From assembly GCA_964035015.1 (NCBI GenBank), contig OZ036017.1, forward strand, positions 3,305,053 to 3,369,052: a DNA stretch of 64,000 nucleotides, written 5' to 3'. The notes below the pieces were generated by a model. The model was not told the origin of the DNA. It did not search any database and was given only the letters and a program-made list of their open reading frames with translations. This document shows, in pieces, positions 9,801-20,440 of this stretch. This DNA is from Corallium rubrum (Eukaryota > Cnidaria > Anthozoa > Scleralcyonacea > Coralliidae). The translations under genes and the position numbers were made by a program. Position 1 is the stretch's first letter, and each line of letters starts with the position of its first letter.

Positions 9801-11368
9801 GCATTTCAAAGAGACCTGGGGAGGTTTGCTGGACGAAGGCCTTCATTTTTTCTGGTGGTATCAGTTGTGCTGTACTTCCTTGGGTGTTTTGCTCAATAAT
9901 GAATTGTTGGTGCAGCTGTTTCAGGAATTGTGGCAGCTTGGGCTCTAGAAAAATTACCTTGGTATAAATTTTTGCCCTTCACAACTTTGGTTCTTCACTT
10001 ACAGTAGTGATGTTCAATAAACCTTACTTAATTTTTAACCTTCTAATGTACGAACAATTGAATTCCATGTTTGTTTTTCCAGCATTACATTTCCATGCAA
10101 GTTAATTTTTATTTGCCCATGCTTGGTAACAATGGTTTTCCATGTTATCTGACTGGCTTCCGGCAGGGTTAACAAAAAAGATAAGGGATAATTTTGGAAC
10201 AAAATAGAGTGCTGGGTTGGGGGAGTTGGGGAGACAAGAATGGAAAATAAAAAGGAATATGTATGGTACAGTAAAAGTCAGTTTAGTGTAATAGATTATC
10301 AGAGAGGCTATATTGTCCTTGATTTTCGTGCACAATTTTTGTGAGGCTACCCTTGAGGGTGAGACCATGAGATAAGGGGTCTGGCAACTTTAATTACATA
10401 AGGCGATTGCCTTACTTAACAGCCTGACCAGGCCAGTTTGTCTCATGCAATCACGGCCTAAGTGACCAAGGTTCAGTCAGGTTAGCATGGATTTGTCATT
10501 AAATTGTAATTTAATTACCTAATTGAGCAACAGTACTCTCAAGAACTTGACATTTTCTTTTAACTCTGAAAGTTGTTCCCTCAGATCTTCTACCTCTTGT
10601 AACTGTTCTTTCTCTTCATCCTCACTTCGTGAAGATGTCTGAATAAAGTTTTTTTAAATTATTGTATTATTTTTTTACTTGGGATAAAAAAGAACCGATA
10701 ATTTAATTACAGGAAGTACGAAGGGCGTTGTCAGACAGGCAGTAGCTTTTTGTCTACATATAAATGATTAATTAATAATATAATTTTCAGCATATAGTTT
10801 TCCTCGTTTCCTCAAAGATATTTGTACATTGCATTAGTTATTACAATGTTTATGTTAAAGTGTAAAACTTTTTAAATTCTGCAAGTTGCAACCGAAGGCA
10901 AATAAGGCAATTCAGTAAAAATATTAAACATAAAGACTTTTGCTTACCCCCCTGCTTTTAATAAATTCATTGACTGAACTAATATAAACGTACCTTTCTT
11001 TCTTTTGGTGGCAAATAATTCTCGTGTTTTGTAATGGACTCATTATTATCAGCTTCCGTCAAATGTTTACAACAAATCCTTGTTCCAATACATTCGTTGT
11101 TGAGAAAATAAAAGACACTGAAAAGCCTCTGGGGACAAGGAATGAGGGTACCTTTACAACTATTTTCACTGCTTTTGCAAGGATAAATACAAGTCGCTTC
11201 GGTAAGGCGTTTCAGCTCGTTGAAGTGAGATAAACAAACTGTAATTTCAACCCGATAACCACATTTTCTTGCTTCTTCAGTCGACAACTTCATCACATTA
11301 CCTCCACATTTGGATTCAGACGGTTGGAATGTTCGAAGCCGAGACAGTTTTATACAACCTGCTTCCAT
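6268..11368 (-). CDS. Seven-exon gene: Cys-rich N-terminus, transposase-like core, C-terminal RING-like finger
   Basis: A minus-strand gene model built from exons whose phases agree at each junction: 10994-11368, 10519-10638, 9738-9944, 8936-9162, 8294-8646, 7125-8039 and 6268-6881. The protein has a Cys/His-rich N-terminal module, a coiled-coil segment, a central region opening with VMDDFHNIHTI, a long helical region rich in conserved-looking Trp and aromatic residues, and a C-terminal C-x(n)-C...C-x-H-xx-C...C-xx-C finger. I do not recognise the family by name. The DDFHNIH stretch and general layout suggest a transposase-derived protein of a kind repeated in cnidarian genomes. Exon 2 lacks one base relative to the phase needed and exon 6 has one base too many, so this copy is decaying or the assembly has indels. 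Exon 1 lies inside the tandem array. Confidence 0.6.
7125..8039 (-). CDS. Exon 6 of the transposase-like gene: large helical core
   Basis: About 304 codons between a TTTTTAG acceptor and a TTGCAG/GTATAT donor. Recognisable segments are LLIDEVEKDLHSKDDYL, SHVIPSPGDWPTWYQQKK, MPEIGPFHVHLNS and SMTRRHYNKASLSWL. The last stretch shifts frame by one base near 7193, after which SEFVDGYVKSYHRVYTEKD continues to the donor. The net +1 agrees with the phase calculated from both flanking exons. No catalytic triad can be assigned with certainty. Confidence 0.6.
8294..8646 (-). CDS. Exon 5 of the transposase-like gene: DDFHNIHTI segment
   Basis: Acceptor ACATCTAG, donor AATTAAG/GTTTGC. The exon opens MKCQYILVMDDFHNIHTI, a beta-strand followed by paired Asp residues, which is what the first acidic site of an RNase H-fold transposase would look like. 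This is a suggestion from pattern only. A GGIDGKDVAEMIDEF segment follows. The 3' junction splits an Arg codon that exon 6 completes. Confidence 0.6.
8936..9162 (-). CDS. Exon 4 of the transposase-like gene
   Basis: Acceptor TTTACAG, donor CCT/GTGAGT. It encodes AYFTIRSQKLGGFQDQSG and GLFMDLHGLSYTGQ, followed by a basic helical stretch ending QIKP. The phase matches exon 5 exactly. An intron MITE (9461-9648) separates it from exon 3. Confidence 0.55.
9461..9648. mobile_element. Foldback MITE with TGGGTCATTCCAGAAA ends
   Basis: 188-bp element whose two ends are inverted copies of about 47 bp: TGGGTCATTCCAGAAATGAT on the left and ATGTTTTCTGGAATGACCCA on the right, with GAGGAAAT/ATTTCCTC further in. 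It sits in intron 3 of the transposase-like gene. No coding sequence. Superfamily not assigned; target-site duplication is unclear in the AT-rich flanks. Confidence 0.75.
9738..9944 (-). CDS. Exon 3 of the transposase-like gene
   Basis: Acceptor TTTTTCTAG, start in phase 2. It encodes PKLPQFLKQLHQQF and LIPPEKMKAFVQQTSPGLFE, a helical segment ending SSRVDLQKKK. The proposed donor is GTCTGTG, non-consensus beyond GT, so the 3' edge is the least certain of the model. The phase nevertheless fits exon 4. Confidence 0.5.
10519..10638 (-). CDS. Exon 2 of the transposase-like gene: coiled coil
   Basis: Acceptor TTTATTCAG, donor CAATTAG/GTAATT. It encodes an acidic coiled coil (EDEEKEQLQEVEDLREQLSE). 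The exon is 120 nt, but the flanking exons need 121. Read with one extra A in the A-run after SEL, the end becomes KCQVLESTVAQL, a convincing coiled coil that joins exon 3 in phase. As given, the reading frame hits the TAG at the donor. Confidence 0.5.
   Translation of the reverse strand, partial: TSSRSEDEEKEQLQEVEDLREQLSELKENVKFLRVLLLN
10994..11368 (-). CDS. Exon 1 of the transposase-like gene: Cys/His-rich module
   Basis: Start chosen at MEAGCIKLSRLRTF (11368); an in-frame ATG lies further upstream at 11461, but the sequence between looks untranslated. The 125 codons end at a strong donor, AAAG/GTACGT. Cysteines and histidines are regularly spaced (KCGG, KCGYRVEITVCLSH, CIYPC, CKG, CPQRL, CIGTRICCKH), suggesting a zinc-binding DNA-recognition module. 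Copies at 14398-14772 and 17802-18176 are identical. Confidence 0.65.
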
Positions 11369-12137
11369 TTTGAAGACAAAACTACCAACAGCTAGCGCGT
11401 TTAAAAATTTAGGGGGAAAAAATTGTAAACAACTTTTACACCAAACAGACCAGTATGACAAAAAACATGAAAAAGGCGCGAAAAATTGAAGCCAGAGTCA
11501 AGGGTTTGAAGAAAACGATTTTTATTTTAAAATCTGAATCGAACGTGACAAGACAATCATGCCACTTACAAAAAACATCTTTTCTTACCTTACCTTACCT
11601 TACGGAAGGAAAAACTAAACATTTACACTAAAAATGCTTCCATATTTATAACCATCCAGTCAGATCCAGATCGGCCATGAAATACATTTTACACAGGTTG
11701 TCTGCAAATATGTGTTTGAAATGTCCTCATGCAATAGTTCCGAGTAAAACTGTTGATTTAATGAGACGTATGGTACTATTAAACTTTAGATTAACAGTAA
11801 AAAAATACGTCGAAACCGATTTCCAGTCGTAAAACATATATTACGAGAATAGTGTTGAAGATTGCTCCTCGGGAATTTCAACCTTATATGTCCAGTGAAT
11901 TCCTTATAAAACACGTTTCAAGACAGCGCCTTCCATCATTTCTAGTGCAATTTCTTTCTCATACCACGATCACGTTAACGTCCTTTCAATGATCTTGCTG
12001 ACACTCGATTGCCTTGATTAAAGAACCTTTGGTTTCGGTACACATCTATCGTTGTTTGCACAAAAGATCATTCGAACACTACTTATTGGCATGGCAACAA
12101 TTCGTGTTTTGTAATCTCTTAAAATAGCCGTCAACGT

Positions 12138-12215
12138 GCCGCCATTTTGCCGCCATATTATTCGTTTTTGAACCCAGGCTCTCGGGCATGCGCAAACGTT
12201 TTTCCATTGTGTCGG
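12138..12215 (-). promoter_or_regulatory. YY1-like and NRF1-like motifs upstream of exon 1
   Basis: Two close GCCGCCAT(T/A)TT motifs (12138-12160) match the YY1 consensus, and GGCATGCGC (12186 onward) resembles an NRF1 half-site. They lie about 800 bp upstream of the exon 1 start and recur in array copies 2 and 3. The second motif is part of a stretch shared with 5083-5110. The role is inferred from sequence only. Confidence 0.3.
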
Positions 12216-12333
12216 TCATAAACGAGTCTATTCCATAAAGTTTCAAAGTATCGTTGTACCAAATGGTCTTATTGCGAATCTTGCTGGTCCATAGCTACTT
12301 ACTTATAATTTTCTTATAATTTGTACTATCTTA

Positions 12334-12466
12334 TTAGATGTTTTGGTGTGTAGTTTCGCTGTATATTTTTATGAGTTGTGCTGTATTTTGACGAGCCAAC
12401 AGGGTGAGTCAAAATACAAACAACGAGTAAAAATATACAGTGATACTACACACCAAAACATCTTAT
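12334..12466. mobile_element. Foldback MITE in array unit (copy 1)
   Basis: About 133 bp; arms of about 57 bp pair end to end, AGATGTTTTGGTGTGTAG against CTACACACCAAAACATCT, leaving a loop of about 15 bp (GAGCCAACAGGGTGA). Identical copies occur one and two periods downstream (15738 and 19142 onward). Non-coding; superfamily unknown. Confidence 0.75.
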
Positions 12467-12473
12467 AAGAGAT

Positions 12474-12720
12474 TTATTATACAACTGCTCTGATCAACAG
12501 ATTTTTATGGAAAAAGAAAACTCTAAAAAGGCCAGAGAAGTAAAGGACAGTGACTTACACAAGGACAAAATAATAAGCATACATGAAGTAGTCTCCTGTG
12601 TGATAAATTTGATTGGCTAACAATCCAAATAACCAGTGCAAATAACTATCCAAATATCGCTGTATATTTGCACTCATTTTTAGCGTTATTTGGACAGTTT
12701 TTAATGCAGTTGTATAATAA
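12474..12720. mobile_element. Short TIR element in array unit (copy 1)
   Basis: About 247 bp bounded by a perfect 15-bp inverted repeat, TTATTATACAACTGC and GCAGTTGTATAATAA. It includes an internal foldback with GTGCAAATA-type arms. It directly abuts the previous MITE and is repeated in array copies 2 and 3. Non-coding. Confidence 0.65.
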
Positions 12721-12928
12721 GACTTCATATCCAGCCTAGTGGCAAATAGTATAATTGTTTTTATGTAGACAACCACGATAATTACATAATTTAAATGAAA
12801 TTATTTTTTGCACATTCACTTTACCGAATTCACCCAGTATTGAAGCTGCCTAATATAATCATGATTTTGTTTCGCTCATTACGTTGACTTCATATATAGT
12901 GGTTGTCAGTATGTCTGTGTTTATATAT

Positions 12929-13067
12929 CTATATCAAAAATTTATACAGTGTCACCTGATGTAACAAAACATTTAATCTTTTTTTAATTATATTGGCAAG
13001 CAATTGCGTTCGCTGCTGTTGTTGTTGCATAAATGTCATCATTTGGTGCTGCAACATGGCAAATTGT

Positions 13068-13099
<32 letters not shown>

Positions 13100-13514
13100 T
13101 TGTTGCTGCTGCATCTGGTCCTGTAAATACTGCTCCGACAGCTTCATTTGCGTAGAGCATTGCTGTTGGTTTGTTCGAACCAGCTGCATAAATTCCATTT
13201 TCGGGGCGTTCTGGGTTTCTCTCTCTTCCTTCTTTTCCTTTCTTTCCTGTTCCTTTGCTTCTTTGTCTAATTTCATTCAACCATGTAAACATATCTCCTG
13301 ATCTCCTTCTCTTTTTCACTTGTATTTTTTTTGACAATGTACCAAAGTGATCCCTGGCAGAACGAGCAGTTATCTCAAAACCTTGAGTGTTTAAATTATC
13401 TGCCACTTTTTGCCATCTTTCCCCTTGTTCCCTTGATTCTTGCTTGTGATTTAAAACACCCTCTACAGTCCCTTCTTTTAATAAAGTAAGGACCTTCTCA
13501 TCAGACCACACCAT
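12929..13514 (-). CDS. MYB/SANT-like DNA-binding protein with coiled coil and polyQ (array copy 1)
   Basis: From ATG at 13514 the first ~70 codons give a MYB/SANT-like fold: WSDEKVLTLLKEGTVEGVL, ERWQKVADNLNTQGF and ARSARDHFGTLSKK, with the expected spaced aromatic/Trp positions. The matching C-terminal half is in another frame (13276-12929): a charged coiled coil (KEAKEQERKEKKEERE) followed by a run of 18 Gln from mixed CAG/CAA codons and FAMLQHQMMTFMQQQQQR. A one-base shift near the 8-A run at about 13325-13332 would connect them, as the other frame reads KREGDQEI just before. The gene lies upstream of exon 1 of the transposase-like gene on the same strand. MYB-like partners are known for Harbinger transposons. 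Confidence 0.55.
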
Positions 13515-13636
13515 AACTGATCTAAATTAAAACATATTAAACATAAGATTTAATACTGTATTGAACAGGTATACCCTTGCTATCATATTTATTTTAATAA
13601 TATAATGTAATACTTTTTCTTTAAGTGGCCTTAAGT

Positions 13637-14146
13637 GGCCGAGCAGTGAGCCTTGAGGAACGCCAGAACAAACATCTACCCATGGGCTAGATGTGCCGTT
13701 GACAACAACTCGCTGGTGACGATGGGAAAGGTAGTCAGTTATCCAGTCAAATAAAGCACCAGTAATTCCGTAAAAATTCAGCTTCTGTAGGAGGTGAACG
13801 TGACAGACGGTATCGAATGCACGAGTGAGATCAAGATATACAACATTAATTTCGTCTCCATTGTCCAGGGCCTTTCCTATTGCGTGAAGGACGGCAAGAA
13901 GCTGGGTTGTACAGGAAAGACCATTACGGAAGCTGTGTTGAAGGTGATAGATACGATCCTGTGTAAACGAAACTATCCGACGCGCGACACACCTCTCCAA
14001 CACCTTAGACAATATAGGTAGTAGAGAAATGCCACGATAATTGTTGAAAAATGTTCGCTTTCCTTTCTTGAAAATTGGTATAATGTTCGCATCTTTCCAC
14101 TCTGTAAAGAATTTACCGGTCGATAAGGACAGGTTAAAAAGATCGC
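13637..14146 (-). mobile_element. 510-bp LINE reverse-transcriptase fragment at array junction 1
   Basis: Encodes an internal RT segment (VYLDLTRAFDTVCHVHL, GVPQGSLLG). It matches 23751-24260 of the intact LINE over its whole length with no indel and no difference seen. It is cut off at both ends inside the coding region, without poly-A or target-site duplication, so it did not arrive by ordinary retrotransposition. The 5' junction shares GGCC with both partners. Confidence 0.9.
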
Positions 14147-14397
14147 TACAGATTTGTCTACATATAAATGATTAATTAATAATATAATTTTCAGCATATA
14201 GTTTTCCTCGTTTCCTCAAAGATATTTGTACATTGCATTAGTTATTACAATGTTTATGTTAAAGTGTAAAACTTTTTAAATTCTGCAAGTTGCAACCGAA
14301 GGCAAATAAGGCAATTCAGTAAAAATATTAAACATAAAGACTTTTGCTTACCCCCCTGCTTTTAATAAATTCATTGACTGAACTAATATAAACGTAC

Positions 14398-14865
14398 CTT
14401 TCTTTCTTTTGGTGGCAAATAATTCTCGTGTTTTGTAATGGACTCATTATTATCAGCTTCCGTCAAATGTTTACAACAAATCCTTGTTCCAATACATTCG
14501 TTGTTGAGAAAATAAAAGACACTGAAAAGCCTCTGGGGACAAGGAATGAGGGTACCTTTACAACTATTTTCACTGCTTTTGCAAGGATAAATACAAGTCG
14601 CTTCGGTAAGGCGTTTCAGCTCGTTGAAGTGAGATAAACAAACTGTAATTTCAACCCGATAACCACATTTTCTTGCTTCTTCAGTCGACAACTTCATCAC
14701 ATTACCTCCACATTTGGATTCAGACGGTTGGAATGTTCGAAGCCGAGACAGTTTTATACAACCTGCTTCCATTTTGAAGACAAAACTACCAACAGCTAGC
14801 GCGTTTAAAAATTTAGGGGGAAAAAATTGTAAACAACTTTTACACCAAACAGACCAGTATGACAA
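14398..14865 (-). pseudogene. Orphan exon 1 of the transposase-like gene (array copy 2)
   Basis: Identical to the 10994-11461 region, including the GTACGT donor. Downstream on its strand come a LINE fragment and the first MYB gene rather than exons 2-7, so a transcript would have to splice across copy 1 to reach exon 2. Confidence 0.7.
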
Positions 14866-16332
14866 AAAACATGAAAAAGGCGCGAAAAATTGAAGCCAGA
14901 GTCAAGGGTTTGAAGAAAACGATTTTTATTTTAAAATCTGAATCGAACGTGACAAGACAATCATGCCACTTACAAAAAACATCTTTTCTTACCTTACCTT
15001 ACCTTACGGAAGGAAAAACTAAACATTTACACTAAAAATGCTTCCATATTTATAACCATCCAGTCAGATCCAGATCGGCCATGAAATACATTTTACACAG
15101 GTTGTCTGCAAATATGTGTTTGAAATGTCCTCATGCAATAGTTCCGAGTAAAACTGTTGATTTAATGAGACGTATGGTACTATTAAACTTTAGATTAACA
15201 GTAAAAAAATACGTCGAAACCGATTTCCAGTCGTAAAACATATATTACGAGAATAGTGTTGAAGATTGCTCCTCGGGAATTTCAACCTTATATGTCCAGT
15301 GAATTCCTTATAAAACACGTTTCAAGACAGCGCCTTCCATCATTTCTAGTGCAATTTCTTTCTCATACCACGATCACGTTAACGTCCTTTCAATGATCTT
15401 GCTGACACTCGATTGCCTTGATTAAAGAACCTTTGGTTTCGGTACACATCTATCGTTGTTTGCACAAAAGATCATTCGAACACTACTTATTGGCATGGCA
15501 ACAATTCGTGTTTTGTAATCTCTTAAAATAGCCGTCAACGTGCCGCCATTTTGCCGCCATATTATTCGTTTTTGAACCCAGGCTCTCGGGCATGCGCAAA
15601 CGTTTTTCCATTGTGTCGGTCATAAACGAGTCTATTCCATAAAGTTTCAAAGTATCGTTGTACCAAATGGTCTTATTGCGAATCTTGCTGGTCCATAGCT
15701 ACTTACTTATAATTTTCTTATAATTTGTACTATCTTATTAGATGTTTTGGTGTGTAGTTTCGCTGTATATTTTTATGAGTTGTGCTGTATTTTGACGAGC
15801 CAACAGGGTGAGTCAAAATACAAACAACGAGTAAAAATATACAGTGATACTACACACCAAAACATCTTATAAGAGATTTATTATACAACTGCTCTGATCA
15901 ACAGATTTTTATGGAAAAAGAAAACTCTAAAAAGGCCAGAGAAGTAAAGGACAGTGACTTACACAAGGACAAAATAATAAGCATACATGAAGTAGTCTCC
16001 TGTGTGATAAATTTGATTGGCTAACAATCCAAATAACCAGTGCAAATAACTATCCAAATATCGCTGTATATTTGCACTCATTTTTAGCGTTATTTGGACA
16101 GTTTTTAATGCAGTTGTATAATAAGACTTCATATCCAGCCTAGTGGCAAATAGTATAATTGTTTTTATGTAGACAACCACGATAATTACATAATTTAAAT
16201 GAAATTATTTTTTGCACATTCACTTTACCGAATTCACCCAGTATTGAAGCTGCCTAATATAATCATGATTTTGTTTCGCTCATTACGTTGACTTCATATA
16301 TAGTGGTTGTCAGTATGTCTGTGTTTATATAT

Positions 16333-16471
16333 CTATATCAAAAATTTATACAGTGTCACCTGATGTAACAAAACATTTAATCTTTTTTTAATTATATTGG
16401 CAAGCAATTGCGTTCGCTGCTGTTGTTGTTGCATAAATGTCATCATTTGGTGCTGCAACATGGCAAATTGT

Positions 16472-16503
<32 letters not shown>

Positions 16504-16918
16504 TTGTTGCTGCTGCATCTGGTCCTGTAAATACTGCTCCGACAGCTTCATTTGCGTAGAGCATTGCTGTTGGTTTGTTCGAACCAGCTGCATAAATTCC
16601 ATTTTCGGGGCGTTCTGGGTTTCTCTCTCTTCCTTCTTTTCCTTTCTTTCCTGTTCCTTTGCTTCTTTGTCTAATTTCATTCAACCATGTAAACATATCT
16701 CCTGATCTCCTTCTCTTTTTCACTTGTATTTTTTTTGACAATGTACCAAAGTGATCCCTGGCAGAACGAGCAGTTATCTCAAAACCTTGAGTGTTTAAAT
16801 TATCTGCCACTTTTTGCCATCTTTCCCCTTGTTCCCTTGATTCTTGCTTGTGATTTAAAACACCCTCTACAGTCCCTTCTTTTAATAAAGTAAGGACCTT
16901 CTCATCAGACCACACCAT
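16333..16918 (-). CDS. MYB/SANT-polyQ gene (array copy 2)
   Basis: Exact repeat of 12929-13514, with the same frame interruption between the MYB-like half and the coiled-coil/polyQ half and the same Gln-run length. An identical repeat tract in three copies argues for very recent duplication, because CAG/CAA runs change length quickly. Confidence 0.55.
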
Positions 16919-17040
16919 AACTGATCTAAATTAAAACATATTAAACATAAGATTTAATACTGTATTGAACAGGTATACCCTTGCTATCATATTTATTTTA
17001 ATAATATAATGTAATACTTTTTCTTTAAGTGGCCTTAAGT

Positions 17041-17550
17041 GGCCGAGCAGTGAGCCTTGAGGAACGCCAGAACAAACATCTACCCATGGGCTAGATGTGC
17101 CGTTGACAACAACTCGCTGGTGACGATGGGAAAGGTAGTCAGTTATCCAGTCAAATAAAGCACCAGTAATTCCGTAAAAATTCAGCTTCTGTAGGAGGTG
17201 AACGTGACAGACGGTATCGAATGCACGAGTGAGATCAAGATATACAACATTAATTTCGTCTCCATTGTCCAGGGCCTTTCCTATTGCGTGAAGGACGGCA
17301 AGAAGCTGGGTTGTACAGGAAAGACCATTACGGAAGCTGTGTTGAAGGTGATAGATACGATCCTGTGTAAACGAAACTATCCGACGCGCGACACACCTCT
17401 CCAACACCTTAGACAATATAGGTAGTAGAGAAATGCCACGATAATTGTTGAAAAATGTTCGCTTTCCTTTCTTGAAAATTGGTATAATGTTCGCATCTTT
17501 CCACTCTGTAAAGAATTTACCGGTCGATAAGGACAGGTTAAAAAGATCGC
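17041..17550 (-). mobile_element. 510-bp LINE reverse-transcriptase fragment at array junction 2
   Basis: Same fragment, junctions and filler bases as 13637-14146, one period later. Sharing of both junctions shows that the second repeat arose by copying the first junction, for example by unequal exchange, not by an independent event. Confidence 0.9.
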
Positions 17551-17801
17551 TACAGATTTGTCTACATATAAATGATTAATTAATAATATAATTTTCAGCA
17601 TATAGTTTTCCTCGTTTCCTCAAAGATATTTGTACATTGCATTAGTTATTACAATGTTTATGTTAAAGTGTAAAACTTTTTAAATTCTGCAAGTTGCAAC
17701 CGAAGGCAAATAAGGCAATTCAGTAAAAATATTAAACATAAAGACTTTTGCTTACCCCCCTGCTTTTAATAAATTCATTGACTGAACTAATATAAACGTA
17801 C

Positions 17802-18269
17802 CTTTCTTTCTTTTGGTGGCAAATAATTCTCGTGTTTTGTAATGGACTCATTATTATCAGCTTCCGTCAAATGTTTACAACAAATCCTTGTTCCAATACA
17901 TTCGTTGTTGAGAAAATAAAAGACACTGAAAAGCCTCTGGGGACAAGGAATGAGGGTACCTTTACAACTATTTTCACTGCTTTTGCAAGGATAAATACAA
18001 GTCGCTTCGGTAAGGCGTTTCAGCTCGTTGAAGTGAGATAAACAAACTGTAATTTCAACCCGATAACCACATTTTCTTGCTTCTTCAGTCGACAACTTCA
18101 TCACATTACCTCCACATTTGGATTCAGACGGTTGGAATGTTCGAAGCCGAGACAGTTTTATACAACCTGCTTCCATTTTGAAGACAAAACTACCAACAGC
18201 TAGCGCGTTTAAAAATTTAGGGGGAAAAAATTGTAAACAACTTTTACACCAAACAGACCAGTATGACAA
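17802..18269 (-). pseudogene. Orphan exon 1 of the transposase-like gene (array copy 3)
   Basis: Third identical copy of the Cys/His-rich first exon with its donor site. It lies nearest to the divergent homeodomain gene but is separated from exons 2-7 by two full array periods. Confidence 0.7.
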
Positions 18270-19736
18270 AAAACATGAAAAAGGCGCGAAAAATTGAAGC
18301 CAGAGTCAAGGGTTTGAAGAAAACGATTTTTATTTTAAAATCTGAATCGAACGTGACAAGACAATCATGCCACTTACAAAAAACATCTTTTCTTACCTTA
18401 CCTTACCTTACGGAAGGAAAAACTAAACATTTACACTAAAAATGCTTCCATATTTATAACCATCCAGTCAGATCCAGATCGGCCATGAAATACATTTTAC
18501 ACAGGTTGTCTGCAAATATGTGTTTGAAATGTCCTCATGCAATAGTTCCGAGTAAAACTGTTGATTTAATGAGACGTATGGTACTATTAAACTTTAGATT
18601 AACAGTAAAAAAATACGTCGAAACCGATTTCCAGTCGTAAAACATATATTACGAGAATAGTGTTGAAGATTGCTCCTCGGGAATTTCAACCTTATATGTC
18701 CAGTGAATTCCTTATAAAACACGTTTCAAGACAGCGCCTTCCATCATTTCTAGTGCAATTTCTTTCTCATACCACGATCACGTTAACGTCCTTTCAATGA
18801 TCTTGCTGACACTCGATTGCCTTGATTAAAGAACCTTTGGTTTCGGTACACATCTATCGTTGTTTGCACAAAAGATCATTCGAACACTACTTATTGGCAT
18901 GGCAACAATTCGTGTTTTGTAATCTCTTAAAATAGCCGTCAACGTGCCGCCATTTTGCCGCCATATTATTCGTTTTTGAACCCAGGCTCTCGGGCATGCG
19001 CAAACGTTTTTCCATTGTGTCGGTCATAAACGAGTCTATTCCATAAAGTTTCAAAGTATCGTTGTACCAAATGGTCTTATTGCGAATCTTGCTGGTCCAT
19101 AGCTACTTACTTATAATTTTCTTATAATTTGTACTATCTTATTAGATGTTTTGGTGTGTAGTTTCGCTGTATATTTTTATGAGTTGTGCTGTATTTTGAC
19201 GAGCCAACAGGGTGAGTCAAAATACAAACAACGAGTAAAAATATACAGTGATACTACACACCAAAACATCTTATAAGAGATTTATTATACAACTGCTCTG
19301 ATCAACAGATTTTTATGGAAAAAGAAAACTCTAAAAAGGCCAGAGAAGTAAAGGACAGTGACTTACACAAGGACAAAATAATAAGCATACATGAAGTAGT
19401 CTCCTGTGTGATAAATTTGATTGGCTAACAATCCAAATAACCAGTGCAAATAACTATCCAAATATCGCTGTATATTTGCACTCATTTTTAGCGTTATTTG
19501 GACAGTTTTTAATGCAGTTGTATAATAAGACTTCATATCCAGCCTAGTGGCAAATAGTATAATTGTTTTTATGTAGACAACCACGATAATTACATAATTT
19601 AAATGAAATTATTTTTTGCACATTCACTTTACCGAATTCACCCAGTATTGAAGCTGCCTAATATAATCATGATTTTGTTTCGCTCATTACGTTGACTTCA
19701 TATATAGTGGTTGTCAGTATGTCTGTGTTTATATAT

Positions 19737-19875
19737 CTATATCAAAAATTTATACAGTGTCACCTGATGTAACAAAACATTTAATCTTTTTTTAATTATA
19801 TTGGCAAGCAATTGCGTTCGCTGCTGTTGTTGTTGCATAAATGTCATCATTTGGTGCTGCAACATGGCAAATTGT

Positions 19876-19907
<32 letters not shown>

Positions 19908-20322
19908 TTGTTGCTGCTGCATCTGGTCCTGTAAATACTGCTCCGACAGCTTCATTTGCGTAGAGCATTGCTGTTGGTTTGTTCGAACCAGCTGCATAAA
20001 TTCCATTTTCGGGGCGTTCTGGGTTTCTCTCTCTTCCTTCTTTTCCTTTCTTTCCTGTTCCTTTGCTTCTTTGTCTAATTTCATTCAACCATGTAAACAT
20101 ATCTCCTGATCTCCTTCTCTTTTTCACTTGTATTTTTTTTGACAATGTACCAAAGTGATCCCTGGCAGAACGAGCAGTTATCTCAAAACCTTGAGTGTTT
20201 AAATTATCTGCCACTTTTTGCCATCTTTCCCCTTGTTCCCTTGATTCTTGCTTGTGATTTAAAACACCCTCTACAGTCCCTTCTTTTAATAAAGTAAGGA
20301 CCTTCTCATCAGACCACACCAT
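19737..20322 (-). CDS. MYB/SANT-polyQ gene (array copy 3)
   Basis: Third identical copy. Upstream of this one the array ends (20440) and unique sequence begins, so this copy may keep the original promoter, with copies 1 and 2 having LINE sequence upstream instead. Confidence 0.55.
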
Positions 20323-20440
20323 AACTGATCTAAATTAAAACATATTAAACATAAGATTTAATACTGTATTGAACAGGTATACCCTTGCTATCATATTTAT
20401 TTTAATAATATAATGTAATACTTTTTCTTTAAGTGGCCTT

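Larger units (their letters stand above)
10749..20440. repeat. Tandem array, 3,404-bp period, three copies of a 2,884-bp unit
   Basis: Unit A occupies 10749-13632, 14153-17036 and 17557-20440. Between copies lie 510-bp fragments of LINE reverse transcriptase (13637-14146 and 17041-17550), with 4 and 6 filler bases at the junctions. The copies appear identical at every position compared. Each unit holds a MYB/polyQ gene, exon 1 of the transposase-like gene, and two foldback MITEs. Copy 1 alone is continuous with exons 2-7. The third copy lacks the LINE fragment and runs into unique sequence. Recent duplication or an assembly artefact would both give this picture. Confidence 0.9.

Noticed and set aside
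12993-13301. Poly-Cys open frame on the plus strand
   Set aside because: Antisense shadow of the polyQ tract of the MYB/polyQ gene; the same applies one and two array periods downstream.
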